From: Ettlia oleoabundans
Lineage: Eukaryota; Chlorophyta; Chlorophyceae; Chlamydomonadales
DNA: 64,000 nt
Assembly: GCA_019693395.1 (NCBI GenBank)
Contig: JAAMXP010000239.1
Span: 1 to 64,000, forward strand
Direction: 5' to 3'
Shown here: piece after piece, positions 1 to 12,266 of the stretch
Layout of the letters: every line of letters begins with the position of its first letter
How positions within the stretch are numbered: the stretch's first letter is position 1
Position numbers and translations under genes: made by a program
Notes under the pieces: generated by a model
Databases searched by the model: none
Told to the model about the DNA's origin: nothing
Seen by the model: the letters and a program-made list of their open reading frames with translations, nothing else

Positions 1-1730
1 GTGGTGGGGAGCTGGGCGGTGGTGGTGAGGGAGGAGGCGGGTTGGGTGGTGGTGGTGAGGGAGGAGGCGGGTTGGGTGGCGGCGGGCTGCAGGAAGGAAG
101 AAGCGAACAACAGAGCAATATTGACGCCACTGGCAGATCCAAGCCCTGGATACCTAATGCCACAATTGTTGGTACCACAAGCACGCACCGTAACAAGCAA
201 AAGCCACTGCATTGGACATGCCAGAAGTACAACTGAACAAAGCCCGGCCCAGCCAGCCAGCGATATCAGGCCAGGCAACAGGAGGGAGATGCATGTGCAG
301 CTGCCCCGTGCCTTGGCGGCGGGGGGCTAGGTGGCGGCGGCTCGGGTGTGTCGACAATGTGCCACAAAATGTCGGCGTCAGAATCGTTTTTGCCAAACAG
401 CCCAAAGCTGGGAGGGCCGCAATTTGGTGGCTCAGCTGTGGGCTTTGCGGCGCCCAGGTAAACTTCCTGGCAGCTGCCTCGGTTCTGCAGGGCGCACACA
501 CATGGGCACAGCAGTGGTCACCGTAGTCACCCAAAGGGCAAAACCACACACTCTATGTGCGTAAGCCGATGGCCAGCCAGGTTCTGTAGAAACGCTGCCA
601 CTGCCTACAGCCAACACTGTTGCAAGCAACTGCTAGGCTGTAATAAGGCTACAACTGTGCTGTATCAGAGGCAACATTACTTCTATGCGCGCCAACGTGC
701 ATTGGCTGGTCACTGGTGCTGACACAAGTACAGTCAGCCCCGCATCCGCAAAACTCACATACACTCGAAGATAAAACTGCCCATCGCCCTCAGCGACTTC
801 CAGCACCCATGCGCCACTGTCAGCCAGCGTTACCGAGTTGTCCCCGCACAGTAGGGAGCTGTACAACTGAGAAGCTGAGCAGTTGTCTCCTCCCAAGCGG
901 GCAGCTAGCTGCAGCAAGATATACGGAGAACTTCCTTTTCGGGGCCCAGTCAAATGTCGCAATGGTTTGTACCAGCCAACAGTCAACCGTTAGAATGCAT
1001 ATACTAGCAGCTATATTTTGCCGAACCCGCCCATGCACAAGCAAACAGGGGAGGCAGCCATAGTTCCTTGTTTGGGGAACAAGGGGGGAGATTTGCGTAT
1101 GCATAGCCGACTCAGCAAGCCTCTGCTCACGCTGATTGTAAACATGCTGCCAGCAAGCAGGTTGCCAGTACCATTGAAGTACCAGGTGCTCGTGGAATCC
1201 TTGATGTCGTCACTGAGTGTGAGCGAAGCATCGTCACTGCGGGAGGGGAAAAGGAAGGGGCAGGACTACAAGTGTTGGGGCTGCAATGCAAGTTCCACAC
1301 GCTGCTGTAACACTTGCTGGAATGCACATTGTGTTTGCTATGACAATGTGCGAGAGTTCAGCAACAGGACAGGCGGGTATCTTTCCGACCGTTAGACTGG
1401 CTGTGGGGCAGGCACAAACACTCACTCGCAGCTTGCGCCTGTGAGGTAGCCTGCAATACAAGCGGGTCCACAAAAACGTACAGGGCGTGAGGACACAGGC
1501 AACTAACATGACACATGCTTAATACATTGGATACTGTGCTTATTTGCTGTGTGAGAGTAGAATGCCACAACATGGCACAGGACACCGGTTGGGGGTTGAC
1601 TTTGACTGGGGGAGCAGTAAGAGCGCACCTGAAGTGCTGCAGTTGGTGCGCCCCACCAGGCCGATGAACTTGTTACCAGCCCGAACTATATGTCGCGCGG
1701 CGACTGCATGGGGAAACGTAGCACCAAACA
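1..1730 (-). CDS. Fragmentary secreted Pro-rich protein gene, runs off left edge
   Basis: Several exon-like blocks on the minus strand share one character and have good splice sites. About 1620-1720 reads AGNKFIGLVGRTNCSTS before a GTGCGC donor. About 1134-1240 encodes LSDDIKDSTSTWYFNGTGN and ends at a GTGAGC donor. 759 to about 900 encodes LADSGAWVLEVAEGDGQFYL and ends at GTGAGT (donor 753-758). About 330-500 reads GLFGKNDSDADILWHIVDTP followed by PEPPPPSPPPP. Positions 1 to about 90 read as PPPPNPPPPSPPPPNPPPP. Cys plus poly-Pro suggests an extracellular glycoprotein of the algal wall (inference). I recognise no named domain. The 5' end may lie further right, up to about 2060, and the 3' end is outside the window. 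Exon borders are approximate. Confidence 0.45.
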
Positions 1731-2099
1731 TATGTAATGTTATGTTTCTATTCGCATCTAGTAAGATGCGGGCAAATTATTGATGGATTTGTTGGGCTGA
1801 CAAGCAGAAAATCAGATGCTGGCTGGGCTTTGCCGCATGCCACCCAGTCATGCTGTACTACATATTATAGGGACATATGCAGATAGCCTACCATGCTGGA
1901 AAAGAGCCAGTGCCACCAAGGCCGTCAGTAGGGATATGCTGAGTGGCGGCATGACGCAAAAGTGGCGCTCCGCACGGCTGGCTCACTGCGACATGGGACC
2001 TGGGCAACCTGCGAACTGGGAGGGACAGTAAACCAGCCCCTCTATCGAGAGAAGCTCTGAAGATGTCTGTTGACAAGGCAGGGTGTTGCTTCCTGCTGA

Positions 2100-3850
2100 C
2101 ATCAGGCGGCAGCTGCTGCCAGCTCCAGCGGCCACCAACCGACCCCGGAGCTGTGCCGGCTGCCGCGTGTTGTTCATTTCGCCGTTTCATTCCGTGGGCG
2201 CAGAGTCAAGTTTGGCGCGTGCAGCATAAGATGGATTGCGATAGGCTTGCGTATGCTGCTTGGAGCGTCTGTCAGCCAACCCAGCTGGCTGCGCGAATGC
2301 TCTGCGCAGGCTCGAATCAACATATTATCCTCAATGCGTTGTAATACATACCTTTTAGGCTTCAAATACTCGCCCTGCCGAGTGTGCTGGAGTCGGTTGG
2401 GCGGAACGGTGCAGCTTTTGGTGATCACTGAATAGCAGCGATCTGGCAGTCCCGTAGCATTGAAATAGAGCTTCCGGCGTCATCCTGCTGCGCTGTTCAG
2501 CCGGAGCTTCAAAACTCCCTGCTATGCCCGTGCTGAGTGCCACGTATGCTCTTTGCGGTGGTAAGGCCCTTGTTCCCGCCACCTCAGCCTGCCGACATCC
2601 GATCGCTTGTGTGCAACTTCGGGTGCCAGCCGCGCTCCACACTTCTCATGAGGATGTTGCAGTGTTGCACGTGTTGGGCCCGATTTCCATTATTCTGTTA
2701 TGTCAGAAGTGGCGATGCCTATTTTATTCGAACACGTCGCCTTTGCGGCGGATAAAATAACCGTCTTGTGCCTGCCCAGGTGCAAAGTCTGCTTGCGCAA
2801 GGTCAGCGCCGGTTTCCTTACTGTCGGCATCGGCATTCTTAAACTCCCTCGGCTGTGATCAAGCCGCCAGTGGCATCCCGAGCAGCATCACGGGTGGCGC
2901 TAGCGTTGCCGGCAGTAGGTTTGTGGCAGACCGACCGATTGCAGACGACTCGTTTGCGGTCTTACTGGAAGGTTCAGCGCCACAGCTGTGAAGATGGCCA
3001 TTGCCAGTTTGCCCAGAGCTTTCAGCGCCACAGCTGTGAAGATGGCCATTGCCAGTTTGCCCAGAGCGGATTCCACTGATGTCAATTTTGCATTCAGCAG
3101 AGGCAGCGGACGCAGCAGCGGGGCCGGTGGCATACGACGTCGTCAGCTCTCCACTCACTACCGCCCTCGCCTGGATGCGGCTGGCGAGGCTTTTACAAAA
3201 TGCAAGGGGTTGGTAGCGACCTTAGTGCTCGAGCAGGAGCTGCAGCGGGCGACCCTGGTGGAATTCAGGGATTGCTTCAAGCACTGGGTGTCCTCCTGGT
3301 TTGACAGCTCCACCGGCCTACAGCGCGCATCAGCCCAGCTGCACGACTGGGCCCTAAGCTGAGCGAGCTTCTCGACTCCTGCATCAGGTGGGGAAGGGAT
3401 GAATTCAGAAGAGCCAGCAGGCACAGGTGCTGCCAAGGGCGCACAAAGGGCACGCAGCTTTGTGCTCATACTGGGCAAAGCACATGATCCTGTTTGTATG
3501 ATGGAAGTAGAGGAGTGTGAAGCGTGCCGCAGCTGCCCGAAGCGACCCGCCTCTGCGGCTTGCAGGAATGGGCTGGTGACAACCTTGGATGTCATCCACG
3601 TTTATGTGCCCATCGGCCTGCTGCAAGAGGCTAGTCCAGACTGGCAGGTGTGCATGCGGCCGCCACTACTTGTGTAGTGCCGCTTTTAGTACTTCTTCGC
3701 TCCGAACATGCTTTTGACGTTGCCCCTGCGTGATGGTCGGCTTATCTGTCAATGTCTTGTAAGGATTGTTGTATACCTTACCTGCACATTTGAACGCAAC
3801 AAGGCCCACCACCCTGCGCAGCAACATCTTTCTCCCCTTTGTGTTCCCCA
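2100..3850. other. Stretch without a firm gene
   Basis: No family could be recognised. The most coding-like part is on the plus strand at about 3170-3360 (GLVATLVLEQELQRATLVEF), which could be an upstream exon of the AAA+ gene that follows. A 48-bp tandem duplication lies at 2972-3067. The short reading frames on both strands here have no supporting motif. Confidence 0.3.
2972..3067. repeat. 48-bp direct tandem duplication
   Basis: The block starting CAGCGCCACAGCTGTGAAG occurs at 2975 and again at 3023. The two copies are nearly identical and adjacent. Since 48 is a multiple of three, any reading frame through it repeats 16 residues (KMAIASLPRA appears twice on the plus strand). Confidence 0.9.
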
Positions 3851-3860
3851 TTGCTTTCAG

Positions 3861-6800
3861 GAGGACCGGCGGGACATGATCAAGGACGCTTTGCGCCAGT
3901 ACAAGCCAAAGGAGGTGGCAGGTGGGTGGCTTTGGTTGCTAGTTATTAGCCTGAATGTTGGAGTGGAGCATGTTCGTTGGGTCAGCCTTTCTAGTTGGTG
4001 CTTGAATCCCGAACGCGGTTTGGAATCTGCTGTGTGCATGGCAACATAATTGCCCGACCTGTAAAACAATGCACCCACACCTTGGCTGCAGCTTACAGCG
4101 AGTTTGTGCACTGCCAGATGGTGCGTGTGCTGACGGCGCACGGCTGGCCCAAACCACACGTCAAGCCTGGCCATACAAATGTGTACGTGGATGAAGAGCA
4201 GTACGCTGTGTACATCCACCCAGTCATGGCCTACTTTGCCAGGATGCAGCTGGACAAACAGGTGGGCTACCGAATTGTTGGTAGCGCAAAGATGGGCAGA
4301 CAGGCTGTACCAGAGCAGTACAGCTGGTATGTTGCAGCTCTCATTCACCACGACATGGGTGGTGTGGTGGTACATTTGATTGCAACTTGTCAATGGTGCT
4401 CTAAATCCCTTGTATCAATGCTTCTCTGCCCACCCGTCTGCTTTTCTGCCTGTCTTTTCCCACACAGGATAACCTACGGGACCGTGCCGATCTGCTGCCA
4501 ACTGAACTGGAGCAGCTCGTTCGCCTGCCCTTTGCCAACATTGGGCACACAGGTGCGCAGTGAGGCTTGCCCTGGAAAGAACATGGTTCAAGCATGCATG
4601 GGTGTGTAAAGAAACATGCTGTGTGCAGATTTTGAGTAACTAGTGATGGTTTTTACGCCTGCACTGCCATTGGTTGCAGAAGTGGCGTGCCGTATGGTCG
4701 AGATTGCCTCATGCCACTACGGCCTGCGCACCAACAGGTGACAAGGCTTGCTGCAATTTTTACTCACAGCGTGTCGTGCCTGCCTGCCTGCTCCTGCCTG
4801 CCTGCCTGCTCCTGCCTGCCTGCCTGCTCCTGCCCTTTCAGTTGTACGCCAGGTGTGCCATCTATGGATGCCCGTATGTGATGGTATGCTGACTGTGGCT
4901 TGTTTGCTGCTGCAATAGAGATATTGCACCGCTAGTCATCCTTCTTGGTGGGCCGAGCGGGCATGGCAAGACTTCCCTGGCGTTTTGTTGCAGGCACGCA
5001 CCCAGACAGGCTGATAGATTTTATGCGGGATTGCGTCGAGCCGTGTTGGCTGCTGCTGTCTGCCTACCCCTGTCTTTTCAACTAACGTCCTTCCTCTCAA
5101 TTGTATTAGCCGTGCCGATGCTTGCTGCCGTGTCTCCTTCCCTCCCCCGTCCCAACCGTGCCTGTTGCAAACTTGCTTGCCTGCCTGCAGACTTGGTGGC
5201 GCCACAGCCTCTGGAAGACACCAACTTCATCAAGATCCCCTGTGGCAAACGTGCAAACCGCTACTGAGCTGTTTGGTCTGGCAGGCGCCTAGCAGGGCGC
5301 AGAGCAGCACAGCGAGCTCAACCAGTTTGTTGTTGAACCGAGAGCAGGTACTGCTGGTACTGCGTCGCCCTATTTGTAATGCTCTGCAAACCTTGAAGTA
5401 CAATCTTTATATTCATGGCTTTCCTGTGTGCTGGTCCTGCGCCGCCTCTTGGTAGTGCACTGCAAACAGTGGAGCGCAGGTTGACTCTGGACCTTCCCCT
5501 GTTGAGCTTTGGGTAGCTGCCGGGAACTTGGTACTGCAGGTATGGCGTGGTACTGCTGGATGAGTTTGAGAAGCTGGAGGAGCAGGCTCGACAGGGCTTC
5601 CTGGAGTGCTTCGACACCGGCACCTGGGTAGACAAGCGCCTGGATCCGTGAGCCACATGCCGACTCACATTGTGCACTTATGCAGTGATCAATGCTGCGC
5701 ACTCGCATCTGCTGCCGCCATTGTTGCAGCGCGTACTCCCATGTTTTTGTCAGTGCGAAACAAATGTTGCGCTTAATGCTCAAGCTGCTCTGTTCTCCAC
5801 CACAGTGCAGCTGCCTTGGCTTTCTTTTGCTGTGCAGGTATGCATCATACCAGACCCGGCGCATCAACTGCTCCAAGCTCATGTTTGTACTGACCACCAA
5901 CGTGCTGCTCAAGCGTGGTTCCCATGTGGATGAGCTGCGCAGCCAGCTGCCTTTCCCAGATGAGGTGTGGCCCCTGTCTTGCTAGCCTGCCATTGCCGAG
6001 CCCCTAGCATCTTGTTGTAGGATAGCAGTCCTACACCAGCCGAAACATCCCAGTTAGGCGAACACGTAGTGATAATGGGAAATACCCTCCGATAGCTTGT
6101 CTTGAATAGCGGATATTAGGAAATGGTTGCCAAAGGTTTCCGGAGGCACCACAACCTCTTTGCCTGCTACACTTCTTGTGTGCGACAGCTGCTGTAGAGC
6201 AGTGCACACCACCAGTGTGTTCTGTGGCAAAAGTGTGGCCATGGGCAATGGCGCCGCAACTTGGGCCCCTCTTGTCTGATAGAGGCACGGACCCATGGCC
6301 CAAGCGCCAGGCGTATGTGTCAGTGCATACGTGCCAGCTGGCTTGCCGCAGCGGTTCGGCCTGCAAGGAAATCGTTGTTGGCTGTTAGTAGCAAGTCTGT
6401 CTAGTGGGTTTCCAGTGCGAAGCCGCCAGAGGCAAACAAGCACAATCTTTGCTGCTGCTTTGCAGACCATTGGGCGCATCAGGAACATCCTGCCCTTCAC
6501 CCTCTTCCCACCTGAAGAAAAGCTGCTAGTGGTGACCCATTGCTTGGACCAGGCCTGCCATGACCTGGCCCCGCCCAACGTATCCATGCCACCCAAAGTG
6601 CGGGAGAACCTGAGGCGTGTGGTGAACGCCATCCGCATCACCTTTGACCCTAGTGAGCCGGGTTGGCTTGCTCCTGACTCACGACGGCTTAGAACGTCAG
6701 ACTCACCGTGCTGCAGCAATGCCAACAGCAACTGCAGCTGAGGTGTGGCTGCGCGTCCCCTCAGCCGCAGTTGCCGCTTCGCATGAGCTGGTGCAGCAAC

Positions 6801-7540
6801 GCATTTTGAGGAGCCAAAGGCTGAACTGGCACAGCGGGCACAGCAGTCGGCAGGTTGCGTTGCTGTCAAGGTGTTTGTTTTGAGGTCTCCTCCATTGCCT
6901 GCTGCACCTTGCAGAGGGGCTGCTGCCACGCACCGTGCTGGAGAAGTGTCGGCTGCTGTTTGACAAGCTGGGGGTGCGGGAGGCAACAAAGAAGGTGCTG
7001 CCCCTGTCAATCACGCTGCCTTGCATGCTTGAGGGTGCAAGCCTCCACTCGTGCGATTTCATCCAGGGTGATGCACGTGTGCTGGGTCCTCAGCATGCGA
7101 CATGCTTTATATTCGATTTCTGTTTTTTGACTTGTTTGGTGTGTTTGCTTTACGCATAATATAGCTGCTTGATTGGTGTGTCATAGCTGACGACCCGTTG
7201 AACCACGAGCTGACGACGTGTATGATCAACATCATGCCGATCATAGGAGGCGTGTGGTCGACTCTGCTTGCCTTGCCTGCCTGCCTTGCTTCAAATGCGG
7301 TGCAGGCTGAGGATGAGGTGAAGGAGCAGCTGATGGCTGTCTACCACGAGCTCAAGCGCTCCAAACCGCCCTCCCCGCTGCCTGCTCCTCCTGCCGACCA
7401 GATCGTCTTGAAGCTGGAGGTCACACAGCACGGTGAGGACGGCGCTGGGCACAAGACAGTATCAACTCATCACCTTAACTCAACTAAATTCCCGTGCAGC
7501 CTGGGGCCAGATGAATCAGAAGAGGTGCCCTGAATGAGGC
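3861..7540 (+). pseudogene. ClpB-like AAA+ ATPase gene with frame-breaking changes
   Basis: Multi-exon gene whose core is a ClpA/ClpB-like AAA+ module. Walker A is GGPSGHGKTSLA (about 4940-4981) and Walker B is VVLLDEFEK (about 5546-5575). These are followed by the family's conserved CFDTGTWVDKRLD, INCSKLMFVLTTN (exon near 5838-5963), and a C-terminal lid exon at about 6465-6655 (NILPFTLFPPEEKLLVVTHC). Later exons lie at about 6916-7070 and 7307-7433. Earlier exons include 4469-4551 (DNLRDRADLLPTELEQLV) and 4678-4737. Homologues of this layout with GPSGHGKT are known in fungi and algae as predicted disaggregase-like ATPases. Two breaks lie in the conserved stretch after Walker A: one extra base near 5247-5250 and an in-frame TAG at 5290-5292, where a Tyr (GAYQG) is expected. 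It is either a decayed copy or contains assembly errors. Exon borders are approximate. Confidence 0.6.
4780..4834. repeat. CTGCCTGC-type low-complexity repeat in an intron
   Basis: Three copies of an 18-bp block built from CTCCTGCCTGCCTGCCTG lie in an intron of the AAA+ gene. Similar CCTGCCTG runs occur in other introns of the window. Confidence 0.8.
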
Positions 7541-7880
7541 TGCAGCGGTGCCTGAGCCAGCTGTGCTGCTAAACTTACACAAGCGCAGCAGTGAACTTGG
7601 GCTACTAACGGCCTTGCAGTTTACGCAGAGCTGGGGCGGCTGTTGCCTCACACAACGATGGCTGCCATTCCATCATTGCATCAGCAATATGTGTCCCGCA
7701 CTGACATACATGCACCGCTAAATCACCTGCTTGCACAGTTCATACTCTTACATTCAGGGAGGGGTGTTGCTCATGTAAAGTGTGAGTAGTGAGATGGGAT
7801 TGGTTTGCTCAATGAGAAAACGGAAGCACCCCGGCAGTGACAAACATGGGTTGAGGTTGAAAAAACAGGGACAGGGGGGC

Positions 7881-7958
7881 AACTTTGCATGGCATAAGCA
7901 TAACCCAACTTTGCATGGCATAAGCATAATCCAACTTTGCATGGCATAAGCATAATCC
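7881..7958. repeat. 26-bp tandem repeat, three copies
   Basis: The unit AACTTTGCATGGCATAAGCA plus six bases starts at 7881, 7907 and 7933. The first copy differs from the others by one base (ACCC versus ATCC). It lies in the roughly 570-bp space between the AAA+ gene and the PLAC8 gene, where I see no coding sequence. Confidence 0.95.
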
Positions 7959-8109
7959 AACACAGGGCTGTCTATCATCCGTTGGCATTCGTTTGTTGCA
8001 TAGGCGGATCACAACAAGCCTGCCACCTGAGGTCCCAACATCAGCGCGCTGCCGTGCCCAAACATTTGGCAGGACAGCGCGGAACAGTGGCTTAAGCGCG
8101 ACGGCGTGC

Positions 8110-8880
8110 TCACACGGTCATGAACTGCTGTGGTGGCGCACCCTGGTGGTAGTGGGTCTGGGTGATGGGGGGCATGGCTCCATAAGACTGCAGCGCATAA
8201 CACAACCATCCAATATTTGCTAACAACAGCCAACATAATGAGGGCAACATGACATGTGACTAGACAATGCTCTATACAAGAGGCAGAAGTGTAGTTCAGG
8301 AAATTTAGCACAAGACAGAGCCTCACCTTGATGACGCGGGCCTCCTGGCACACGGCGCACGCCTGCAGACATGGGAAGCAAGGGCCTGACATGGCCACTT
8401 CAATTGGGGCGCCAGCCCGCAGCAGGGGCACAGCAACAGCACAGCATCACAGCCGCGCAGAGACAGCAAGGTGAAGCAAGCCTCGCCAGATTTCATTTTC
8501 TGCTGGAAAGGTTGCTTCAGCTGACTTACCCCGCACCAACAGTGGGTGCAGCAGTCGCCGCACGGCGCTTCTTCCAAGTTGTGATTGGCCCGCAGGCGGC
8601 CGCGCTTGGGTGCCGCAAGGCAGCACTGGCAGCCCAGCAGGCTCAACAGAGAGTAGAGGCAGCAGTTGAGGAAGCAGGAGCCATCTCCCAGCTTCTCAGC
8701 GTTCTCGCCATACAGGCACGGCAAACACCAAAAGCCGCAGCAGCACGTGCCGCAGTCTGAGAAGCAACCCTGCAGGCAGTGGGCGGGTTGGGCGACGGGA
8801 TTGGCGGGCAGTTGGGCTGCGCAAACCGCTAGACACTGACCTCTGCTGTCACGCTCGAAACGCATAAGCGGGCTTTGGCA
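8110..8880 (-). CDS. PLAC8-family Cys-rich membrane-associated protein
   Basis: Three minus-strand exons give a PLAC8 domain: 8530 to about 8780, 8327-8362 and 8110-8187. Exon 1 has the family's Cys cluster CFSDCGTCCCGFWCLPCLYG and later CGDCCTHCWCG. The 36-nt middle exon encodes ACAVCQEARVIK, the conserved C-x-x-CQE-R element that completes the domain. The last exon adds a 25-residue Gly/Pro/Gln-rich tail ending MTV and TGA. All phases close (GGG|GCG and AAG|TCT). PLAC8 proteins (plant FW2.2/CNR/PCR relatives) sit at membranes and affect cell number or metal transport; which of these applies here is unknown. The start codon is not settled: a Met upstream near 8880 is possible, and so is a further exon spliced to a TGCAG acceptor just before GCFSDC. 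Confidence 0.85.
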
Positions 8881-9598
8881 GTGCCGACAGGCGAGGCAAG
8901 TGCGAGCGTCAGCAAACGGCCCGGATGCCCAGAACACACGTCAGGGTAAACCCGGTCCCTCGAAACACTTTTAGGATTTGTTGAACACGAGGTGTGGTGA
9001 AGCCGTGTCAACTTACGCAGAGGCCGGTTGGCCACTTCTGAGGACCGTAATGGGCTTGCATTGTCTGAGAGAGCTCCAGTTACAAGGAGATCGAGGAACT
9101 GAACTGAAGAATACCGCGAACATCGGCCGAACAAGCTGTCGAGCGACGCGCTTGCCACTGTGGCACAGCATTTCACTGCAGCTGCCAGCAGCTCCCTTGG
9201 GCAGGGAAGTCTCGGTTTAGGGCTGAGGATTTTTCTGCAAAGGACTAGTAGCTGACTGTTGCCGCCAATTCGTAAGGATCTGTCGTTGAAACGCTGTATC
9301 TGAGCGTCTGCGGGGCGATGCGACGGCGGAGTAGCCACCTGAAATTGCCGGACATGTGCTCCATTTTTGTGCGCTTGTTGTGTTGTAGTTTTCGGATTGT
9401 TGTGACTGTCTGTTCGCTGTGCCATGGTTGCAATTCAAGCCTCCCAATGACATCTGCCGGGCCCCGGCCCACCCTCTTGTGTACGCCGACCCCAGCTGCG
9501 GTACGTACCTCGTGAGGTACACTGGTAGGGAAATGAGGTCAGCAAACTTCGCCGTCTTGGACCGATCCACTGAGCGATCGTTGAAACTTCTAAAAATC

Positions 9599-12150
9599 AT
9601 GCGACGAGGAAGGTTGGCCAAGTTAGCAGCGGCTGTCTGTACGTCTCTGTTCGTTTACTCTGGGCTGCTGCAGACGAAATATACGTTGTATGTGTCAGAG
9701 CTGCCGAATACGGCACGCAGCAATGCGGCAGGAGCCAGCCATCACGTGGGTGCTGGTTCAGCCAGGCGGCGTCAGCTGGGCGACGTAGCAGCGGCAAACG
9801 TCGCTTCCGGCGACTCGTACCTGGCACCAGCAGCAGTAGCCGACACTCAAGCATTCCAATCGGCCGCTGTTGCAGCAGGCGCTGGTATCCATGGCTTCGT
9901 GCAGAAGGAAGGGCCTCTGGACCCGCACCTCTGGCACGCCACCCATGCCCCATGGCGGCAGACTCAGCTGGAAAGCTGGCTGGCAGAGCGAGACCGGCAG
10001 TTGAGAGCTGGTGCGTGCCATTCCACCTACACAAAATGCTGGCACCGTTGCAACATGCAACGTTTCCATGACATGTGTTGCATTTGCCTGCCTGAAATGC
10101 TTGCGCCACCAAAGCATGCGTGTACCTGTCTTGCACCACGACCCCCACCCCCACCCCCCACAGACACGCACGCACATACCTCGTTGCTGGTACAAGGTAA
10201 ACTGCCCCCGTTCAGTGCTGCTCAACTGCTGTGGCCCCCGTGCAGACCAGCCACCACCGCACTTGCCTCTCTTCTCTGGTTGCCAAGTATTTGTCAACCA
10301 CCTGTATAAAGTCATCTATCTGAGGCATGCCAAAACAGCCTCCTCTAGCATCCTATGCCACTTTAACAACTGTCGACAAGATCCTGGTGATGGCGGCAAC
10401 AGCAGTAGCAAGGCAGAAATGACCTTTCAGCCGCTGAAGGTAAGCTGCATCACAAGGGGTGGAAGGGTGGTGGTGGTGTGTGTGGTGGGGGGGTGGGGTG
10501 GGGGGAGGGGGGTGTGTGGTGGTGGGGGGGGGCACTTGCATTCTGCCTTGTCTGTCTGCCCTCTCAGTTCTTCATGCCAGACAACACCCCTCAACTGGTG
10601 ACCCCTTGCATCCCCGAACAGGAAACCAGAAGGTCATGCGCTCACCAACTCGGATGCCCCAGCTCACACCTTCCTCGGCCCCTGGCCCCTGCCCTGCTGC
10701 AGATGATATCAGGGGAAAAGCTGGAATCCGTTTGGCGCGACTACTTTGTCGTGACTTTTGTGCGCAACCCCTACCAGCGCGCTGTGAGCAGCTACAAGAT
10801 GATGGCGCGGCAGCGCGACCCGCTGCGTGCAAAGCGGCAGGGATCCTACGGCTGGGACGACTTCTGTGCAGATCCTGCCGGTTTTGCTGATGAATGCATG
10901 GCGGACCCGAGTTGCAGAAAGTGAGTTGGCAGGGCAAATGGATGGGTGACTTTTTTAAGCTTGACAGATGGGCTGGGTGTGGGTGACTGGAAGCCTTGCT
11001 GTGGGCTGCTGTTCCGGCGCTGCAATGCGTTCGCTGGATATTTGCTGACACTGGCTTCCTAGCAGTGTGTGCCACGACCCTTGCTAGCACAGCTGTTTTG
11101 CTGGGCCATGAATCTATTGTACACCCGCCGACTGGTGCACACAAACACCATGCTGCAGGAAGGGCCGAGATTTTGTGTTTGCGCACATACAGCCGCAGCA
11201 GCCATGCATCGTGACAGCAGGTGGCGGCTGGGCTGTCGATTTCATCGGGAGGGTGGAGCATTTGGATGAGGACCTAGCCACCCTGTTGGCTGAGCTGGAG
11301 CGCCAGCGGCGGCCCCATGTGCCTCCGGTGGGTGAAGTGCTGGGCTGCGAAGATGGCCGATTTGCTGCGGGGCGTGCTGAGGCTGACAATGTGGCTATAG
11401 CATCAGCGGCCTGACTGACTGTGCCATAATATAATGCAAGATGTTGGACACCGTCTCTCTGGCATTACCATTATCAATTAGGCAGCAACAGCCGAGGGGC
11501 CCTCAAAATACTTCTTTCTTGCACTGAACATGCCCTACAGGTCAAACCGCTGACTCACAGCCTGGAAAACGTGAATGGGAGGGGCTGCAACGAAACTAGA
11601 CAAGGTGCTCTTTCTCCAGGCCACCAGTTGCATTGCTTGAACATATAGCCGAAGGCCGCCTCCGTTTGGCCAACCCCATGCATGACAACTGACCAGCCAC
11701 TGCTGCTGCCACGTAGCCTGTATGCAACTGACGTTTTCCCAAGTTCCCTGCCTTCTTACCTGTCCTTAACTCTTGCCAATAGTTATAATTCCCACAGGCC
11801 GGCAGCACTCAGTAGCCCGAGAGCAGTACTGCGAACCTGCGCAGTACTTCACAGGCAAGCATGCGGCCTGCTTCGATGCAGTACAACAGCATTATGCCAG
11901 CGATGTAGCGGCCCTTCAATTCGGGCGCCAGCCAAGGCCAACAGGAGACCTGGGCGTAGAGGCAGCCCGAGCAGAGGTGTCAACAGCAGCGGCACAAGCA
12001 GCAGCAGGGGCAGCGGCGGCAGCTGAGGAACCCAGGGATGGCGGAGATGAGGCAGCTACTGCCATAGAGCGGCGGCGGCGTTTGCAACTTGACCCCTCCA
12101 TCCCTGTTACTACTGCTGAAAATCACAAGCCACAGGCTGTGGACTGGTAA
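9599..12150 (+). CDS. Type II membrane sulfotransferase (Sulfotransfer_2-like)
   Basis: Six exons with closing phases: 9599-10010, 10288-10439, 10568-10597, 10703-10920, 11159-11331 and 11798-12150, giving 445 residues. It probably transfers sulfate from PAPS to a glycan in the Golgi, like carbohydrate sulfotransferases. Residues about 10-26 form a signal-anchor (LA..VCTSLFVYSGLL) after a basic start, as in Golgi type II enzymes. The 5'-phosphosulfate loop is KVIYLRHAKTASSSI (about residue 145-158) and the 3'-phosphate element is FVVTFVRNPYQRAVSSY (about 211-227). VDFIGRVEHLDEDL and a C-terminal AQYFTGKHAACFDAV follow the usual family order. The start at 9599 opens the anchor segment; upstream in-frame sequence looks non-coding. 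Exon 3 is only 30 nt. An Ala-rich tail of about 60 residues follows the domain. It probably diverges from the PLAC8 gene and ends 116 bp from ZGRF1. Confidence 0.87.
10450..10535. repeat. G/T-rich tract in a sulfotransferase intron
   Basis: GGTGGTGTGTGTGGTGGGGG and following G runs (four or more runs of at least four G) fill part of the 128-bp intron 10440-10567. Such a sequence could form a G-quadruplex on the coding strand (inference). Confidence 0.85.
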
Positions 12151-12266
12151 AGACATGTCAACATCTGTTTTACAGCAGTTTATCGTGCCAAGGTGGCGAG
12201 GCTGCGACAGCGTCTGACAAGCTGATGTTGCGCTGTTTCTTCTTTAAAGCCCGGTGCAGCAGGCAT

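Noticed and set aside
7881..7958. Possible CRISPR-like array
   Set aside because: The 26-bp copies are directly adjacent with no spacers, and the window is eukaryotic; it is a plain tandem repeat.
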